In this document: piece after piece, positions 25,292 through 33,342 of the stretch | Position numbering within the stretch: the first letter of the stretch is position 1 | Layout of the letters: every line of letters starts with the position of its first letter | DNA from: Bacillota bacterium | GTDB lineage: Bacteria; Bacillota; Bacilli; Desulfuribacillales; Desulfuribacillaceae | Assembly: GCA_023388635.1 (NCBI GenBank) | Contig: JAEWFW010000022.1 | Span: 1-64,000 of the forward strand | Reading direction: 5' to 3' | DNA: 64,000 bases | Program-made: the position numbers and the translations under genes | Notes under the pieces: generated by a model | Seen by the model: only the letters and a program-made list of their open reading frames with translations | Databases searched by the model: none | What the model was told of the DNA's origin: nothing

Positions 25292-25364
25292 TAGTTTGTG
25301 TAATCTAGTAAGCTGTGTGCGTGCTTATTAAAGAAAAGTGTGCTGTAACATGAAGAAATAATTG

Positions 25365-25405
25365 GGGCGATTCTTGACGGTGTATACTCGCTGTCGGAAT
25401 CGCCC
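25365..25405 (-). terminator. Hairpin between rsmI and abrB
   Basis: A 9-bp GC-rich stem GGGCGATTC (25365-25373) pairs with GAATCGCCC (25397-25405). It lies just beyond the abrB stop codon and faces rsmI. The following T-run is weak on both strands, so it may be a shared, moderate terminator. Confidence 0.5.
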
Positions 25406-25411
25406 ACGTAT

Positions 25412-25651
25412 TTAAGCTTTCATTTCTTCGATGCAAGATTTACATATATTTTTGCCTTTGAAATGTGTAATATCGTTTGCGCTATCGCAAAATGTGCATG
25501 CAGGCTCGTACTTTTTGAAGATAATACGTTCCTCGTCGACGTAAATTTCAAGAGCGTCCTTTTCCCCAATTCCCAACGTGCGTCTAAGCTCAATTGGAAT
25601 TACAACACGTCCAAGTTCATCAATTTTTCTGACAATACCAGTAGATTTCAA
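25412..25651 (-). CDS. abrB: Transition-state regulator AbrB
   Basis: A 79-residue protein starting at TTG 25651, preceded by TAGGAGG. The N-terminal swapped-hairpin DNA-binding domain is almost that of B. subtilis AbrB (KSTGIVRKIDELGRVVIP, then RRTLGIGEKDALEIYVD). The C-terminal tail differs: it carries two CxxC pairs (CTFC, CKSC), a small zinc ribbon common in clostridial AbrB proteins. AbrB represses stationary-phase genes. The promoter region carries Spo0A boxes, so Spo0A control is likely. Confidence 0.92.
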   Translation of the reverse strand: MKSTGIVRKIDELGRVVIPIELRRTLGIGEKDALEIYVDEERIIFKKYEPACTFCDSANDITHFKGKNICKSCIEEMKA

Positions 25652-25668
25652 GATAGTTCCTCCTATTT

Positions 25669-25695
25669 TTCTACAAAATTCGACAAATTTCGTCA
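25669..25695 (-). promoter_or_regulatory. Tandem Spo0A boxes in the abrB leader
   Basis: On the minus strand a perfect 0A box TTTGTCGAA (25679-25687) is flanked by TTTGTAGAA (25669-25677) and TGACGAA (25689-25695). They lie at about +1 to +25 relative to the predicted abrB start, the place where Spo0A-P represses abrB in B. subtilis. Confidence 0.7.
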
Positions 25696-25700
25696 CAAAG

Positions 25701-25729
25701 AGCGTACCATAAAGTTCCATATCAGTCAA
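25701..25729 (-). promoter_or_regulatory. Sigma-A promoter of abrB
   Basis: On the minus strand TTGACT (25724-25729) and TACGCT (25701-25706) are separated by 17 bases. The predicted start near 25694 lies about 43 bases before the TTG start codon. Confidence 0.6.
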
Positions 25730-25860
25730 TACTTAACCCCCTATAATTGCAGAATTATTTGGCAGTGAGATGGACACTATTCAAATTTGAAAACTGTTAT
25801 ATAGTATATATACATGTGATAGTCACAGGAGTCTATGAATAGCATCTGGGGTGGTCAGAA

Positions 25861-26424
25861 GTGAATGCAAGAAAAGGGGCTAATAAGGTAGAGCCAATCA
25901 GGGATATCAAGAAAATAAAAGAGATTAAGGAACATCTGCTACAGCGCTCATACCGCAATTATTTTTTGTTTTCTTTTGGCATTAATTCGGGATTGCGCAT
26001 CAGTGATCTTTTGCCTTTACGTGCAGGCAATGTCAGAAATCAGCAGTATTTTATTGTCCAGGAGAAAAAGACAGATAAGTTTCGCAAAGTGGTTATTACG
26101 AAAGTATTAAAAGAGGATATTGCAAAATATACATACCATATGGCGGACGACCAATTGCTATTTCCGTCGCAGAAGGGTAATGGTCCGATTACCCGTATAC
26201 ATGCTTGGAAGATTATTCATGATGCGGCAAAAGCGTGTGGCGTGGAAGGTGCCATCGGTACCCATACTTTGCGGAAGACGTTCGGATACCATTTTTATCA
26301 GCAGTATAAGGACATAGCGATGCTGCAGTATATTTTTGGACACTCAAGCCCGGCGATTACGTTTCGCTACATTGGTATCAATGATGATATGGTTAATCGT
26401 GCAATGGAGAAATTTTATTTGTAA
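25861..26424 (+). CDS. Short tyrosine recombinase (catalytic domain only)
   Basis: A 187-residue tyrosine recombinase catalytic domain. The active-site residues are visible in order: Arg in SGLRISDLL (about residue 46), Lys in the EKKTDKFRK hairpin, His-x-x-Arg in THTLRKTFG, His in FGHSS, and Tyr in FRYIG. The usual N-terminal SAM-like core-binding domain is absent. Such short integrases occur in Clostridia and Bacilli. It starts at GTG 25861 with a GGGGTGG site. No element ends are visible around it. Confidence 0.82.
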   Translation: MNARKGANKVEPIRDIKKIKEIKEHLLQRSYRNYFLFSFGINSGLRISDLLPLRAGNVRNQQYFIVQEKKTDKFRKVVITKVLKEDIAKYTYHMADDQLLFPSQKGNGPITRIHAWKIIHDAAKACGVEGAIGTHTLRKTFGYHFYQQYKDIAMLQYIFGHSSPAITFRYIGINDDMVNRAMEKFYL

Positions 26425-26513
26425 AATATGGAATAAAAATTGGTGTTTTCTTGACAAAAATTTTATAATGTGATTATCTATATTACAACTCATTGAAGGA
26501 GCGATTCTTTGAT

Positions 26514-28496
26514 ATGGAAAATAAACCCACATATTATATAACGACGCCGATCTATTATCCTAGCAATAAGCTGCATATAGGAAATGCCTATACAACAATT
26601 GCTTGTGATACGATGGCGAGATACAAGAAATTACGCGGGTACGATGTGTATTTCTTAACGGGTACGGATGAACACGGTCAAAAGCTGCAAAAGAGGGCGG
26701 CGGAAGAGGGCAAGCAGCCGCTGGAATTCATTGATCCGATTGTCGAATGGATTCAAGATCTCTGGAAGCGTCTTGATGTGGAATATGATGACTTCCTGCG
26801 TACGACCGAGCCGCGTCATAAAGAAGCAGTAGCAAAGATTTTTCAAAAGTTGTTTGATCAAGGCGATATTTACTTATCTGAATATGAGGGTCTGTATTGT
26901 ACGCCATGTGAAGCGTTTTGGACGGAAAGACAGGCAGAAGGGCATAAATGTCCGGATTGCGGCAGAGCGGTGGAACTCGTCAAGGAAGAGAGCTATTTCT
27001 TCAAGATGTCCAATTACCAAGGTCGGTTGCTGGAATATATAGAACAGAATCCTGATTTTATTCAACCGGAATCTCGGCGCAATGAGATGGTAAACAACTT
27101 TCTTAAGCCGGGGCTGGAAGATTTGTGCGTATCCAGGACGACATTTGATTGGGGGATAAAAGTCCCGAATGATCCTAAACATGTCATATATGTGTGGATT
27201 GATGCATTAGCTAATTATATAACGGATCTTGGATATATGTCCGAGGATGATGAGAAATATCGCAAATACTGGCCGGCGGATGTACATGTGATCGGCAAGG
27301 ACATTCTGCGTTTCCACACCATTTATTGGCCGATTATTCTCATGGCTCTAGGTGAGCCGTTGCCGAAGCAGGTGTTTGGTCATGGGTGGCTGTTAATGCC
27401 GGATGGGAAAATGTCGAAATCGAAGGGCAATGTGATTGATCCCAAGTTTCTCATTGAGGAATACGGCTCCGATGCTATCCGTTATTTTTTGCTGCGTGAA
27501 GTTGCCTTTGGTGCAGACGGTATTTTTACACCGGAAGTTTTCATCCAGCGTCTAAATTTTGATTTGGCGAATGATTTAGGGAACCTCGTCAGCCGTACTG
27601 TGGCGATGATTGAGAAATATTTTGACGGCGTAATACCGCCGGCGCATCATGACGAGACGGAGAAATTTGATCAGGAGCTACGGAATTGTGCGTTGCAAAC
27701 CAGCCAGGAAGTCGAGCGGCAAATGGATCGGATGCAGTTTAGCACATCATTGACAGCGATTTGGAATCTCGTCCGCAGGACGAATAAATACATCGATGAA
27801 ACCAGCCCTTGGGTCTTGGCGAAAGACGAAGCAAATAGAACGCGTTTGGCAACGGTGCTGTATAATCTTGCAGAGGCGATCCGCCATATTTCGATTATGA
27901 TCCAGCCGTTTTTGACGAAGACGCCTGTGAGTATTTGGCAGCAGATGGGCTTTGCGGATAGTGACGTAGTGCTGTCATGGGACAGCTTGCGAAGCTGGGG
28001 TGCGATTCCTGAGGGGGTTAATGTCCATAAGGGAGAAGCAATTTTCCCGCGTTTAGAATTAGAGAAAGAGATTCAGAAGATCGACGAATCGACACAAGCC
28101 GCGAGGTTACAAGCGGAGAAAAACAAAGCGTCCCAGAATGCACCGGCGTCGGTATCGGCTCCGGAAGGGATTGCGCAAATCGGCATTGAGGATTTTACAA
28201 AACTTGATTTACGTGTGGCGAAGGTTATCGATGTCGAACCGGTACCGAAAGCCGATAAACTTTTGAAAATTCAATTGGATATGGGGTATGAGCAGCGACA
28301 GGTCGTTTCGGGAATTGCTCAATATTATAGTCCACAGCAATTGATCGGTCAGATGGTCATTGTCGTAGCAAACTTGCAACCGGTGAAATTGCGGGGAGTA
28401 GAATCACAGGGGATGATTCTTGCGGCTAGCGCAGGTGAGCATTTGGTACTGGCTACGGTGTCAGGCGATATTGCATTGGGAGCCAAGGTGAAGTAG
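26514..28496 (+). CDS. metG: Methionyl-tRNA synthetase
   Basis: A 660-residue class I synthetase from ATG 26514. The HIGH-type signature is KLHIGNAYTT, and KMSKS appears as GKMSKSKGN. A zinc module (CTPC, CPDC at about residues 127-150) marks the bacterial one-knuckle form. The C-terminal 110 residues form a tRNA-binding domain (DFTKLDLRVAKV, then VSGIAQYY) that dimerises the enzyme. It charges initiator and elongator tRNA-Met. I see no T-box in the short leader. tatD follows two bases after its stop. Confidence 0.96.
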   Translation: MENKPTYYITTPIYYPSNKLHIGNAYTTIACDTMARYKKLRGYDVYFLTGTDEHGQKLQKRAAEEGKQPLEFIDPIVEWIQDLWKRLDVEYDDFLRTTEPRHKEAVAKIFQKLFDQGDIYLSEYEGLYCTPCEAFWTERQAEGHKCPDCGRAVELVKEESYFFKMSNYQGRLLEYIEQNPDFIQPESRRNEMVNNFLKPGLEDLCVSRTTFDWGIKVPNDPKHVIYVWIDALANYITDLGYMSEDDEKYRKYWPADVHVIGKDILRFHTIYWPIILMALGEPLPKQVFGHGWLLMPDGKMSKSKGNVIDPKFLIEEYGSDAIRYFLLREVAFGADGIFTPEVFIQRLNFDLANDLGNLVSRTVAMIEKYFDGVIPPAHHDETEKFDQELRNCALQTSQEVERQMDRMQFSTSLTAIWNLVRRTNKYIDETSPWVLAKDEANRTRLATVLYNLAEAIRHISIMIQPFLTKTPVSIWQQMGFADSDVVLSWDSLRSWGAIPEGVNVHKGEAIFPRLELEKEIQKIDESTQAARLQAEKNKASQNAPASVSAPEGIAQIGIEDFTKLDLRVAKVIDVEPVPKADKLLKIQLDMGYEQRQVVSGIAQYYSPQQLIGQMVIVVANLQPVKLRGVESQGMILAASAGEHLVLATVSGDIALGAKVK

Positions 28497-28497
28497 T

Positions 28498-29271
28498 ATG
28501 CTGATTGATACCCATGCACATTTAGATGACAGCCGTTTTGCAGAAGATTTTACCGAAGTGTGTGAACGGATTCGTGAAGCACAGGTAACGAAAGTCATAA
28601 ATATCGGATACGATTTACCGTCTTCCGCTAGATCTTTAGAGCTAGCGGAGAAATATCCATGGATTCAGTGTGCGGTAGGATTCCATCCGCACAATGCCAA
28701 GGATGCCGATGAAGCTGGATATGAACAGCTGAGGCAATGGGCGGTTCGTCCGGAAGTTGTCGCCATCGGTGAGATCGGTCTAGATTATTATTATGATCAT
28801 TCACCGAAAGAAGTGCAAAAAGAAGTGTTCCGCAGGCAAATCCGTTTGGCACTGGAGTTGGATTTGCCGATCAGTATCCACAATCGTGACGCCCATCAGG
28901 ATGTGTATGACATTCTCGTAGAAGAGGATGCTCAGCAAGTTGGAGGAATATTGCATTGCTACTCTGGTAGCTATGAAATGGCGGAACGGTTCATCAAATT
29001 AAACTTTTTTATATCTTTGGCAGGTCCAGTGACGTTTAAAAATTCTAAATCTGTCAAAGATATAGCTAGGAACATTCCTTTAGAGTATTTGTTAATAGAG
29101 ACAGATAGCCCATATTTGACACCTGAGCCCTACCGCGGAAAAAGAAACGAACCGTCTTATGTCCGCTATGTGGCTCAAATGATAGCAGAATTACGAGAAA
29201 TAGATTTGGCAGTATTAGCAAAGGCTACTTCCGATAATGCTTTGAAAGCCCTTCCGAAGTTACGCTTATAG
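28498..29271 (+). CDS. tatD: TatD-family metal-dependent deoxyribonuclease
   Basis: A 257-residue TIM-barrel hydrolase. Metal ligands are seen in IDTHAHLDD at the N-terminus, Glu in AIGEIGLDYY, SIHNRDAHQD, HCYSGS and the final ETDSPYLTPEP. Family members are 3'-exonucleases linked to DNA repair. It begins two bases after metG, as yabD follows metS in B. subtilis. Confidence 0.94.
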   Translation: MLIDTHAHLDDSRFAEDFTEVCERIREAQVTKVINIGYDLPSSARSLELAEKYPWIQCAVGFHPHNAKDADEAGYEQLRQWAVRPEVVAIGEIGLDYYYDHSPKEVQKEVFRRQIRLALELDLPISIHNRDAHQDVYDILVEEDAQQVGGILHCYSGSYEMAERFIKLNFFISLAGPVTFKNSKSVKDIARNIPLEYLLIETDSPYLTPEPYRGKRNEPSYVRYVAQMIAELREIDLAVLAKATSDNALKALPKLRL

Positions 29272-29305
29272 GAATGTTTCGAGTAGAAGAATATTGGAGG
29301 TAAAT

Positions 29306-30097
29306 ATGAACTCGAGAACTTGGGATTTTCTCAGAGGACATCATCAATGGATTACACTGTTTATAAGTGGATGTTTGTTTATTAGTAGTTTACTGATGTA
29401 TACAGCAGAAGGCGCATATCAGCCTGAAGAAACAGAAATAATACAAGAGCAAGAAGTAGAGAAAACAGTGGAGCTCGATATTGATGGTGTTGCGTTGACA
29501 GTTAAGACGTATGGAGAGACTGTAGGAGATGTAATCAGCGAATTAGGGATTAGCATGGCAGAAGACAGTGTCGTGACACCTGCCGCTGATACGCTTCTAG
29601 TCAATACGGAGATTGTTGAAATTCTGGGAGTTACCAAAGAAAGTAAATTAGAAGTGGATGAAATGGTTGAAGGTACAGAGAAAGTAGAAAAGCCGGCAGA
29701 TAATACTCGTGTAACAGCAATGGGCGGTGACAGAATTGTCACGAAGGATGGAATATCATTCAGTTACACTAAAGTGTTAGACAATGCAGAATTAACTGCG
29801 TATTCGGCAGGCATAGAACATACAGGCAAGAACCCCGGCGATCCATGGTATGGTATGACGTATACAGGGACACAAGTTCATGAAGGTCGTACGATAGCGG
29901 TTGATCCGAAGGTGATACCACTGGGATGGTGGGTGTATATTGACGGGTATGGATTCCGGCGTGCAGAGGATACGGGTAGTGCTGTAAAAAACAATCGGCT
30001 CGACATATACTTTGATAACAATGATTTTGTCCATTCATTTGGCTTGAAACGCGGGGTTAAAGTATGGGTCATCGGACCGAACGACCCGCGTCAGTAG
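29306..30097 (+). CDS. YabE-like cell-wall protein with DUF348 and 3D domain
   Basis: A 263-residue exported protein from ATG 29306 behind TTGGAGG. An N-terminal signal/anchor helix (about residues 14-34) is followed by a DUF348-like segment (ELDIDGVALTVKTYGETVGDV) and a C-terminal 3D domain holding the three aspartates in AVDPKVIPLG, AEDTG and LDIYFDN. 3D domains occur in lytic transglycosylases of the resuscitation-factor type. B. subtilis YabE has three DUF348 copies and a G5 domain; here most of these are missing. It probably acts on peptidoglycan. Confidence 0.85.
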   Translation: MNSRTWDFLRGHHQWITLFISGCLFISSLLMYTAEGAYQPEETEIIQEQEVEKTVELDIDGVALTVKTYGETVGDVISELGISMAEDSVVTPAADTLLVNTEIVEILGVTKESKLEVDEMVEGTEKVEKPADNTRVTAMGGDRIVTKDGISFSYTKVLDNAELTAYSAGIEHTGKNPGDPWYGMTYTGTQVHEGRTIAVDPKVIPLGWWVYIDGYGFRRAEDTGSAVKNNRLDIYFDNNDFVHSFGLKRGVKVWVIGPNDPRQ

Positions 30098-30139
30098 AAA
30101 TTCAGTAAAAACGCAGAAAATGCAATCATCTATGTAATT

Positions 30140-30179
30140 AATGCAGGGTTAATAATATCCTGCATTTTTCTTTTTTTTT
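30140..30179 (+). terminator. Intrinsic terminator after the yabE-like gene
   Basis: An 8-bp stem AATGCAGG (30140-30147) with CCTGCATT (30159-30166) is followed by TTTC and nine further T residues. It is one of the strongest terminators in the window. Confidence 0.88.
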
Positions 30180-30207
30180 GATATTATATGGGCAAGTATG
30201 GTATATT
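30178..30207 (+). promoter_or_regulatory. Sigma-A promoter for rnmV
   Basis: TTGATA (30178-30183) and TATATT (30202-30207) are separated by 18 bases. The -35 hexamer begins in the end of the preceding terminator T-run. Transcription would begin at about 30213, the first base of a structured leader. Confidence 0.65.
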
Positions 30208-30211
30208 TTTC

Positions 30212-30353
30212 GAAGCAGAAACTGTACCTGACTAACTTGGCGTAAGTCTCCCACCTCCTTAGGAGGGAGTCCAACGCCAATTAAGTCATGCATTAGCAAT
30301 TCTACAATTCAGATGGAGTAAAAGAATCTCCACCTGAATTAAGAACTTGCTTC
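30212..30353 (+). promoter_or_regulatory. Structured 5' leader of rnmV, candidate cis-regulatory RNA
   Basis: The predicted transcript begins with GAAGCA (30212-30217), which pairs with TGCTTC (30348-30353) and would close a branched fold. Inside are two hairpins. One has TTGGCGT (30237-30243) pairing with ACGCCAA (30274-30280), with inner CTCCC/GGGAG. The other has AATTCAG-TGGAG pairing with CTCCA-CTGAATT (about 30306-30340). The element CTCCCAC (30248-30254) is the exact complement of GTGGGAG (30364-30370), the rnmV ribosome-binding site. No known riboswitch class is recognised. Confidence 0.5.
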
Positions 30354-30379
30354 AAAAATTAAAGTGGGAGTTTTAGAAT

Positions 30380-31024
30380 ATGACGAATATGGAGCGGAAT
30401 GACAGTTTAAAGACCGCGGATAACAAAGACAACAAAAAACATAGTGTTACGAAGAGTATAATCAAGGAAATGGTTGTTGTCGAGGGATTCCATGATAAAC
30501 AGGCAGTGGACCGTGCTGTTGTAGCGGATTGCATTATGACACAGGGGTCGGCACTCAGCGAGCAGACACTGAAGATGATTGCCCGGGCACAGAAAAATCG
30601 CGGAGTGATTGTGTTTACGGATCCGGATTATGTCGGTGAGCGTTTGCGTAAGATCATTGATCAAAAAATTCCCGGCTGTAAGCATGCGTTTTTGACACAG
30701 GCGCAGGCGAATAAAGGCGGAGATATCGGCATCGAGAATGCGCAGCCCGATGTGATTCGCATTGCTTTATCTAAGGCACGGAGCACATCTGACGATATGG
30801 CGGATGAAGAACATTGTACAGAGTATCAGGAACTACCTTGGAATTTTATGTTGGCAGCGGGACTTGTAGGGCGTATGGATTCGAAAGAGCGAAGAGTAGC
30901 ATTGGCTGACTCTTTGGAAATAGGGTATGCTAACGGCAAACAATTCTGGCAGCGTTTAAATGCGCTTCGCGTCACGGAGGAAGAAGTGATTGCGGCGATG
31001 AAGCGGGCAAATTTGATCAATTAG
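30380..31024 (+). CDS. rnmV: Ribonuclease M5
   Basis: A 214-residue Toprim nuclease that matures 5S rRNA. The catalytic glutamate lies in VVVEGFHDKQAV (about residues 33-44), the DxD motif in FTDPDYVGERLRK, and the C-terminal RNA-binding domain ends in EIGYANGKQFWQRLN. Compared with B. subtilis RnmV it has about 25 extra charged residues at the N-terminus. The ribosome-binding site GTGGGAG sits nine bases before the ATG and may be masked by the upstream leader. ksgA follows, as usual. Confidence 0.93.
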   Translation: MTNMERNDSLKTADNKDNKKHSVTKSIIKEMVVVEGFHDKQAVDRAVVADCIMTQGSALSEQTLKMIARAQKNRGVIVFTDPDYVGERLRKIIDQKIPGCKHAFLTQAQANKGGDIGIENAQPDVIRIALSKARSTSDDMADEEHCTEYQELPWNFMLAAGLVGRMDSKERRVALADSLEIGYANGKQFWQRLNALRVTEEEVIAAMKRANLIN

Positions 31025-31042
31025 GAAGGCGAGTGAGGGGAT

Positions 31043-31930
31043 TTGGCGGAAAGGCAATTATACTCAAAAAAAGTGATCAGAGAGATTATGGAGCAGCATG
31101 AGCTGCATTTCAAGAAGAGCTTGGGGCAGAATTTTCTCACGGATCACAATATATTATTGAGTATCGTATCGGCGGCGGAATTGGATGATCGTTCTGTCGT
31201 GCTTGAGATTGGACCGGGAATTGGTACATTGACGCAGCAATTGGCAAAGGCGGCGAGTCAGGTCATAGCGATTGAGTTGGATCAACGATTTATTGCGGTG
31301 CTGCAGGAGAATTTCCGTGACAATCCACAGGTCAAGGTTTTACACGGGGACGCTTTGGAAATTGATTTTTTGCAGATTCTCGGCGATTTGCACTGTGATC
31401 TTGATCATCAAAAACTCCATGTAGTCGCTAATTTACCGTATTATGTGACGACTCCGATTATTATGCGATTGTTGGAATTAGAGCTGCCGCTTAAAAATAT
31501 CGTAGTCATGATCCAAAAGGAGGTTGCGCAGCGCATTCAGGCGAAGCCGGGGACGAAAGAATACGGCGCCTTGAGTATCGCGGCACAATATTATGCGGAA
31601 CCGGAGATTGTGACGATTGTACCGAAAACGGCTTTCGTACCGGAGCCAAATGTAGATTCTGCGGTAATTAAGCTCACATTGCACGAGCAACCAATTGTCA
31701 ATGTGCGTGATCGCGCGTTGTTTTTTCAAACGGTCAAGGCAGGTTTTGCAAACCGCCGCAAGACGTTATGGAACAATTTCAAGAATTTCCACCCACAAAT
31801 AAGTGCAGATGAATGGCGTGATATTTTTCAAGAAATTGGCATTGACCCCGTGCGGCGGGGAGAAACACTGTCAATTGAAGAATATGCGAATTTAAGCGAC
31901 AAAATTGCCGATTTTTTGTCTGACAAATAA
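31043..31930 (+). CDS. ksgA: 16S rRNA dimethyladenosine transferase KsgA/RsmA
   Basis: A 295-residue methyltransferase starting at TTG 31043. The core begins with KKSLGQNFLTDHNIL. The SAM motif is EIGPGIGTLTQ near residue 56, and the catalytic motif is NLPYYVTTP near residue 132. It dimethylates A1518 and A1519 of 16S rRNA. The rnmV-ksgA pairing is conserved in Bacillota. yabG, which follows in B. subtilis, is absent. Confidence 0.96.
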   Translation: MAERQLYSKKVIREIMEQHELHFKKSLGQNFLTDHNILLSIVSAAELDDRSVVLEIGPGIGTLTQQLAKAASQVIAIELDQRFIAVLQENFRDNPQVKVLHGDALEIDFLQILGDLHCDLDHQKLHVVANLPYYVTTPIIMRLLELELPLKNIVVMIQKEVAQRIQAKPGTKEYGALSIAAQYYAEPEIVTIVPKTAFVPEPNVDSAVIKLTLHEQPIVNVRDRALFFQTVKAGFANRRKTLWNNFKNFHPQISADEWRDIFQEIGIDPVRRGETLSIEEYANLSDKIADFLSDK

Positions 31931-31942
31931 ATAATTCGATAG

Positions 31943-31972
31943 TTGACAATAATATAGATAAGTTGCTATAAT
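31943..31972 (+). promoter_or_regulatory. Upstream veg promoter (P1)
   Basis: Perfect TTGACA (31943-31948) and perfect TATAAT (31967-31972) with an 18-base AT-rich spacer, just after the ksgA stop codon. Confidence 0.8.
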
Positions 31973-31984
31973 TATTGACCCAAG

Positions 31985-32013
31985 TTGACAGGCTCCGGTG
32001 GACGTGATATACT
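31985..32013 (+). promoter_or_regulatory. Downstream veg promoter (P2)
   Basis: Perfect TTGACA (31985-31990) and TATACT (32008-32013) with a 17-base spacer. The predicted start is about 14 bases before the veg ATG, which would leave a very short leader. The strong tandem arrangement resembles the well-known veg promoters of B. subtilis. Confidence 0.85.
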
Positions 32014-32033
32014 ATTCATTGTGAGGTGGTTAA

Positions 32034-32309
32034 ATGGTGGCGAAAAATGCATTGCGCGATATCAAACGCAATCTGGAAGGTTATATTGGAGAAAAGATCA
32101 AACTTCGGGCAAACGGTGGTCGTAGAAAGACGATCGAGCGAAGTGGAATTTTGGAAGAGGTATATCCTTCTGTGTTTATAGTAAAGCTTGACCAGGAACA
32201 GCACGCCTTTAAACGAGTATCGTACAGTTATGCCGATATTCTCACTGAATCAGTTGAACTAACAGTATGTCGCAACGAAGATCAAATAAAAATTACTTAT
32301 CAGGAATAG
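32034..32309 (+). CDS. veg: Veg protein
   Basis: A 91-residue basic SH3-barrel-like protein with the Veg family motifs ALRDIKRNLEGYIGEKIKLR, NGGRRKTIERSGIL and YPSVFIVKLD. Veg stimulates biofilm-matrix expression in B. subtilis and is highly expressed. The ATG 32034 follows GAGGTGG. It is a single-gene unit with two strong promoters and its own terminator. sspF, usual next gene, is not present. Confidence 0.95.
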   Translation: MVAKNALRDIKRNLEGYIGEKIKLRANGGRRKTIERSGILEEVYPSVFIVKLDQEQHAFKRVSYSYADILTESVELTVCRNEDQIKITYQE

Positions 32310-32336
32310 CTTGTTATAATACAAGCTATTTTTTTA
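32305..32336 (+). terminator. Terminator of veg
   Basis: A 10-bp stem AATAGCTTGT with ACAAGCTATT overlaps the veg stop codon and is followed by seven T residues. Confidence 0.85.
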
Positions 32337-32422
32337 TATGTATTTAACAGTTGTTAGTGTACAATAGTGAATGCCATACATAAATATTGTGCTACTTTTT
32401 AACATAGAGAGGGGTTTCTTCT

Positions 32423-33277
32423 ATGAAAGTTACGGAATTGGCAAAAGCCAAAATAAATTTGACTTTAGATGTTTTAGAGAAAAGACCCGATGGATTCCAT
32501 GAAGTCGAGATGATCATGCAGACAATTGATTTGACGGATCAGATGATTTTCTCGTCACGTGACGATACTCAAATTACGATCGAATGTGACGTAAGCTATG
32601 TGCCTACCGATGAGAGAAATTTAGCATATAAAGCCGCAGCATTGCTGCAACGGAAGTTTTCTGTCGATCAAGGTGTCAATATCGTCTTGCACAAAAAAAT
32701 ACCGGTGTCGGCAGGCTTAGCGGGTGGCAGCAGTAATGCTGCAGCTACGTTGAGAGGGCTCAATCAGTTGTGGGGGTTGCATTTATCGACGGAGACATTA
32801 ATGGAACTGGCTGCGGAAATCGGCTCCGATGTCCCTTTTTGCGTACTTGGCGGCGGTACGGCCATTGCCAGGGGGCGTGGAGAAAAGATTGAGCCGATCC
32901 AGAAAGCGCCGCCGATGACGATTCTCCTGGCGAAACCCCAGCTCAGTGTATCGACAGCGGTGATCTATCAAAACTTCTCGCCGGAGCAAGTGAAGAGGCG
33001 ACCGGACACGCAGATGATGGTGCAAGCGATTCGCGAACAAGATCCGCGAAAAATCTGTGACGGGTTAGGAAATGTTTTGGAGACGGTGACGCTGGGAATT
33101 CATCCGGAAGTCGATAAATTGAAAGAGCAAATGAAGAATTTCGGCGCTGACGGTGTGTTGATGTCGGGCAGCGGACCGACTGTCTTTGGGATTGTGCTCA
33201 AGGAGAAGCGGGCAGGAAGCATCTTCAATGCGCTGCGTGGATTTTGTAATGAAGTATTTTTAGTGAGAACTTGCTAA
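32423..33277 (+). CDS. ispE: 4-diphosphocytidyl-2-C-methyl-D-erythritol kinase
   Basis: A 284-residue GHMP kinase. The N-terminal KAKINLTLDVLEKRPDGFHEV is diagnostic for IspE, the ATP-binding motif is PVSAGLAGGSSNAAATL near residue 93, and the third GHMP motif is MSGSGPTVFGIV near residue 250. It phosphorylates CDP-methylerythritol in the non-mevalonate isoprenoid pathway. The length is normal and the neighbours (veg before, purR after) are as in B. subtilis. Confidence 0.96.
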   Translation: MKVTELAKAKINLTLDVLEKRPDGFHEVEMIMQTIDLTDQMIFSSRDDTQITIECDVSYVPTDERNLAYKAAALLQRKFSVDQGVNIVLHKKIPVSAGLAGGSSNAAATLRGLNQLWGLHLSTETLMELAAEIGSDVPFCVLGGGTAIARGRGEKIEPIQKAPPMTILLAKPQLSVSTAVIYQNFSPEQVKRRPDTQMMVQAIREQDPRKICDGLGNVLETVTLGIHPEVDKLKEQMKNFGADGVLMSGSGPTVFGIVLKEKRAGSIFNALRGFCNEVFLVRTC

Positions 33278-33342
33278 AATCCGTACTTAATGATATATTT
33301 TGCTAAATATTATTCGGTTTTATCGATAAAGAGGTGCGATTG

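Noticed and set aside
26425..26513. T-box leader before metG
   Set aside because: The gap is under 90 bases and no T-box motif or terminator is visible.
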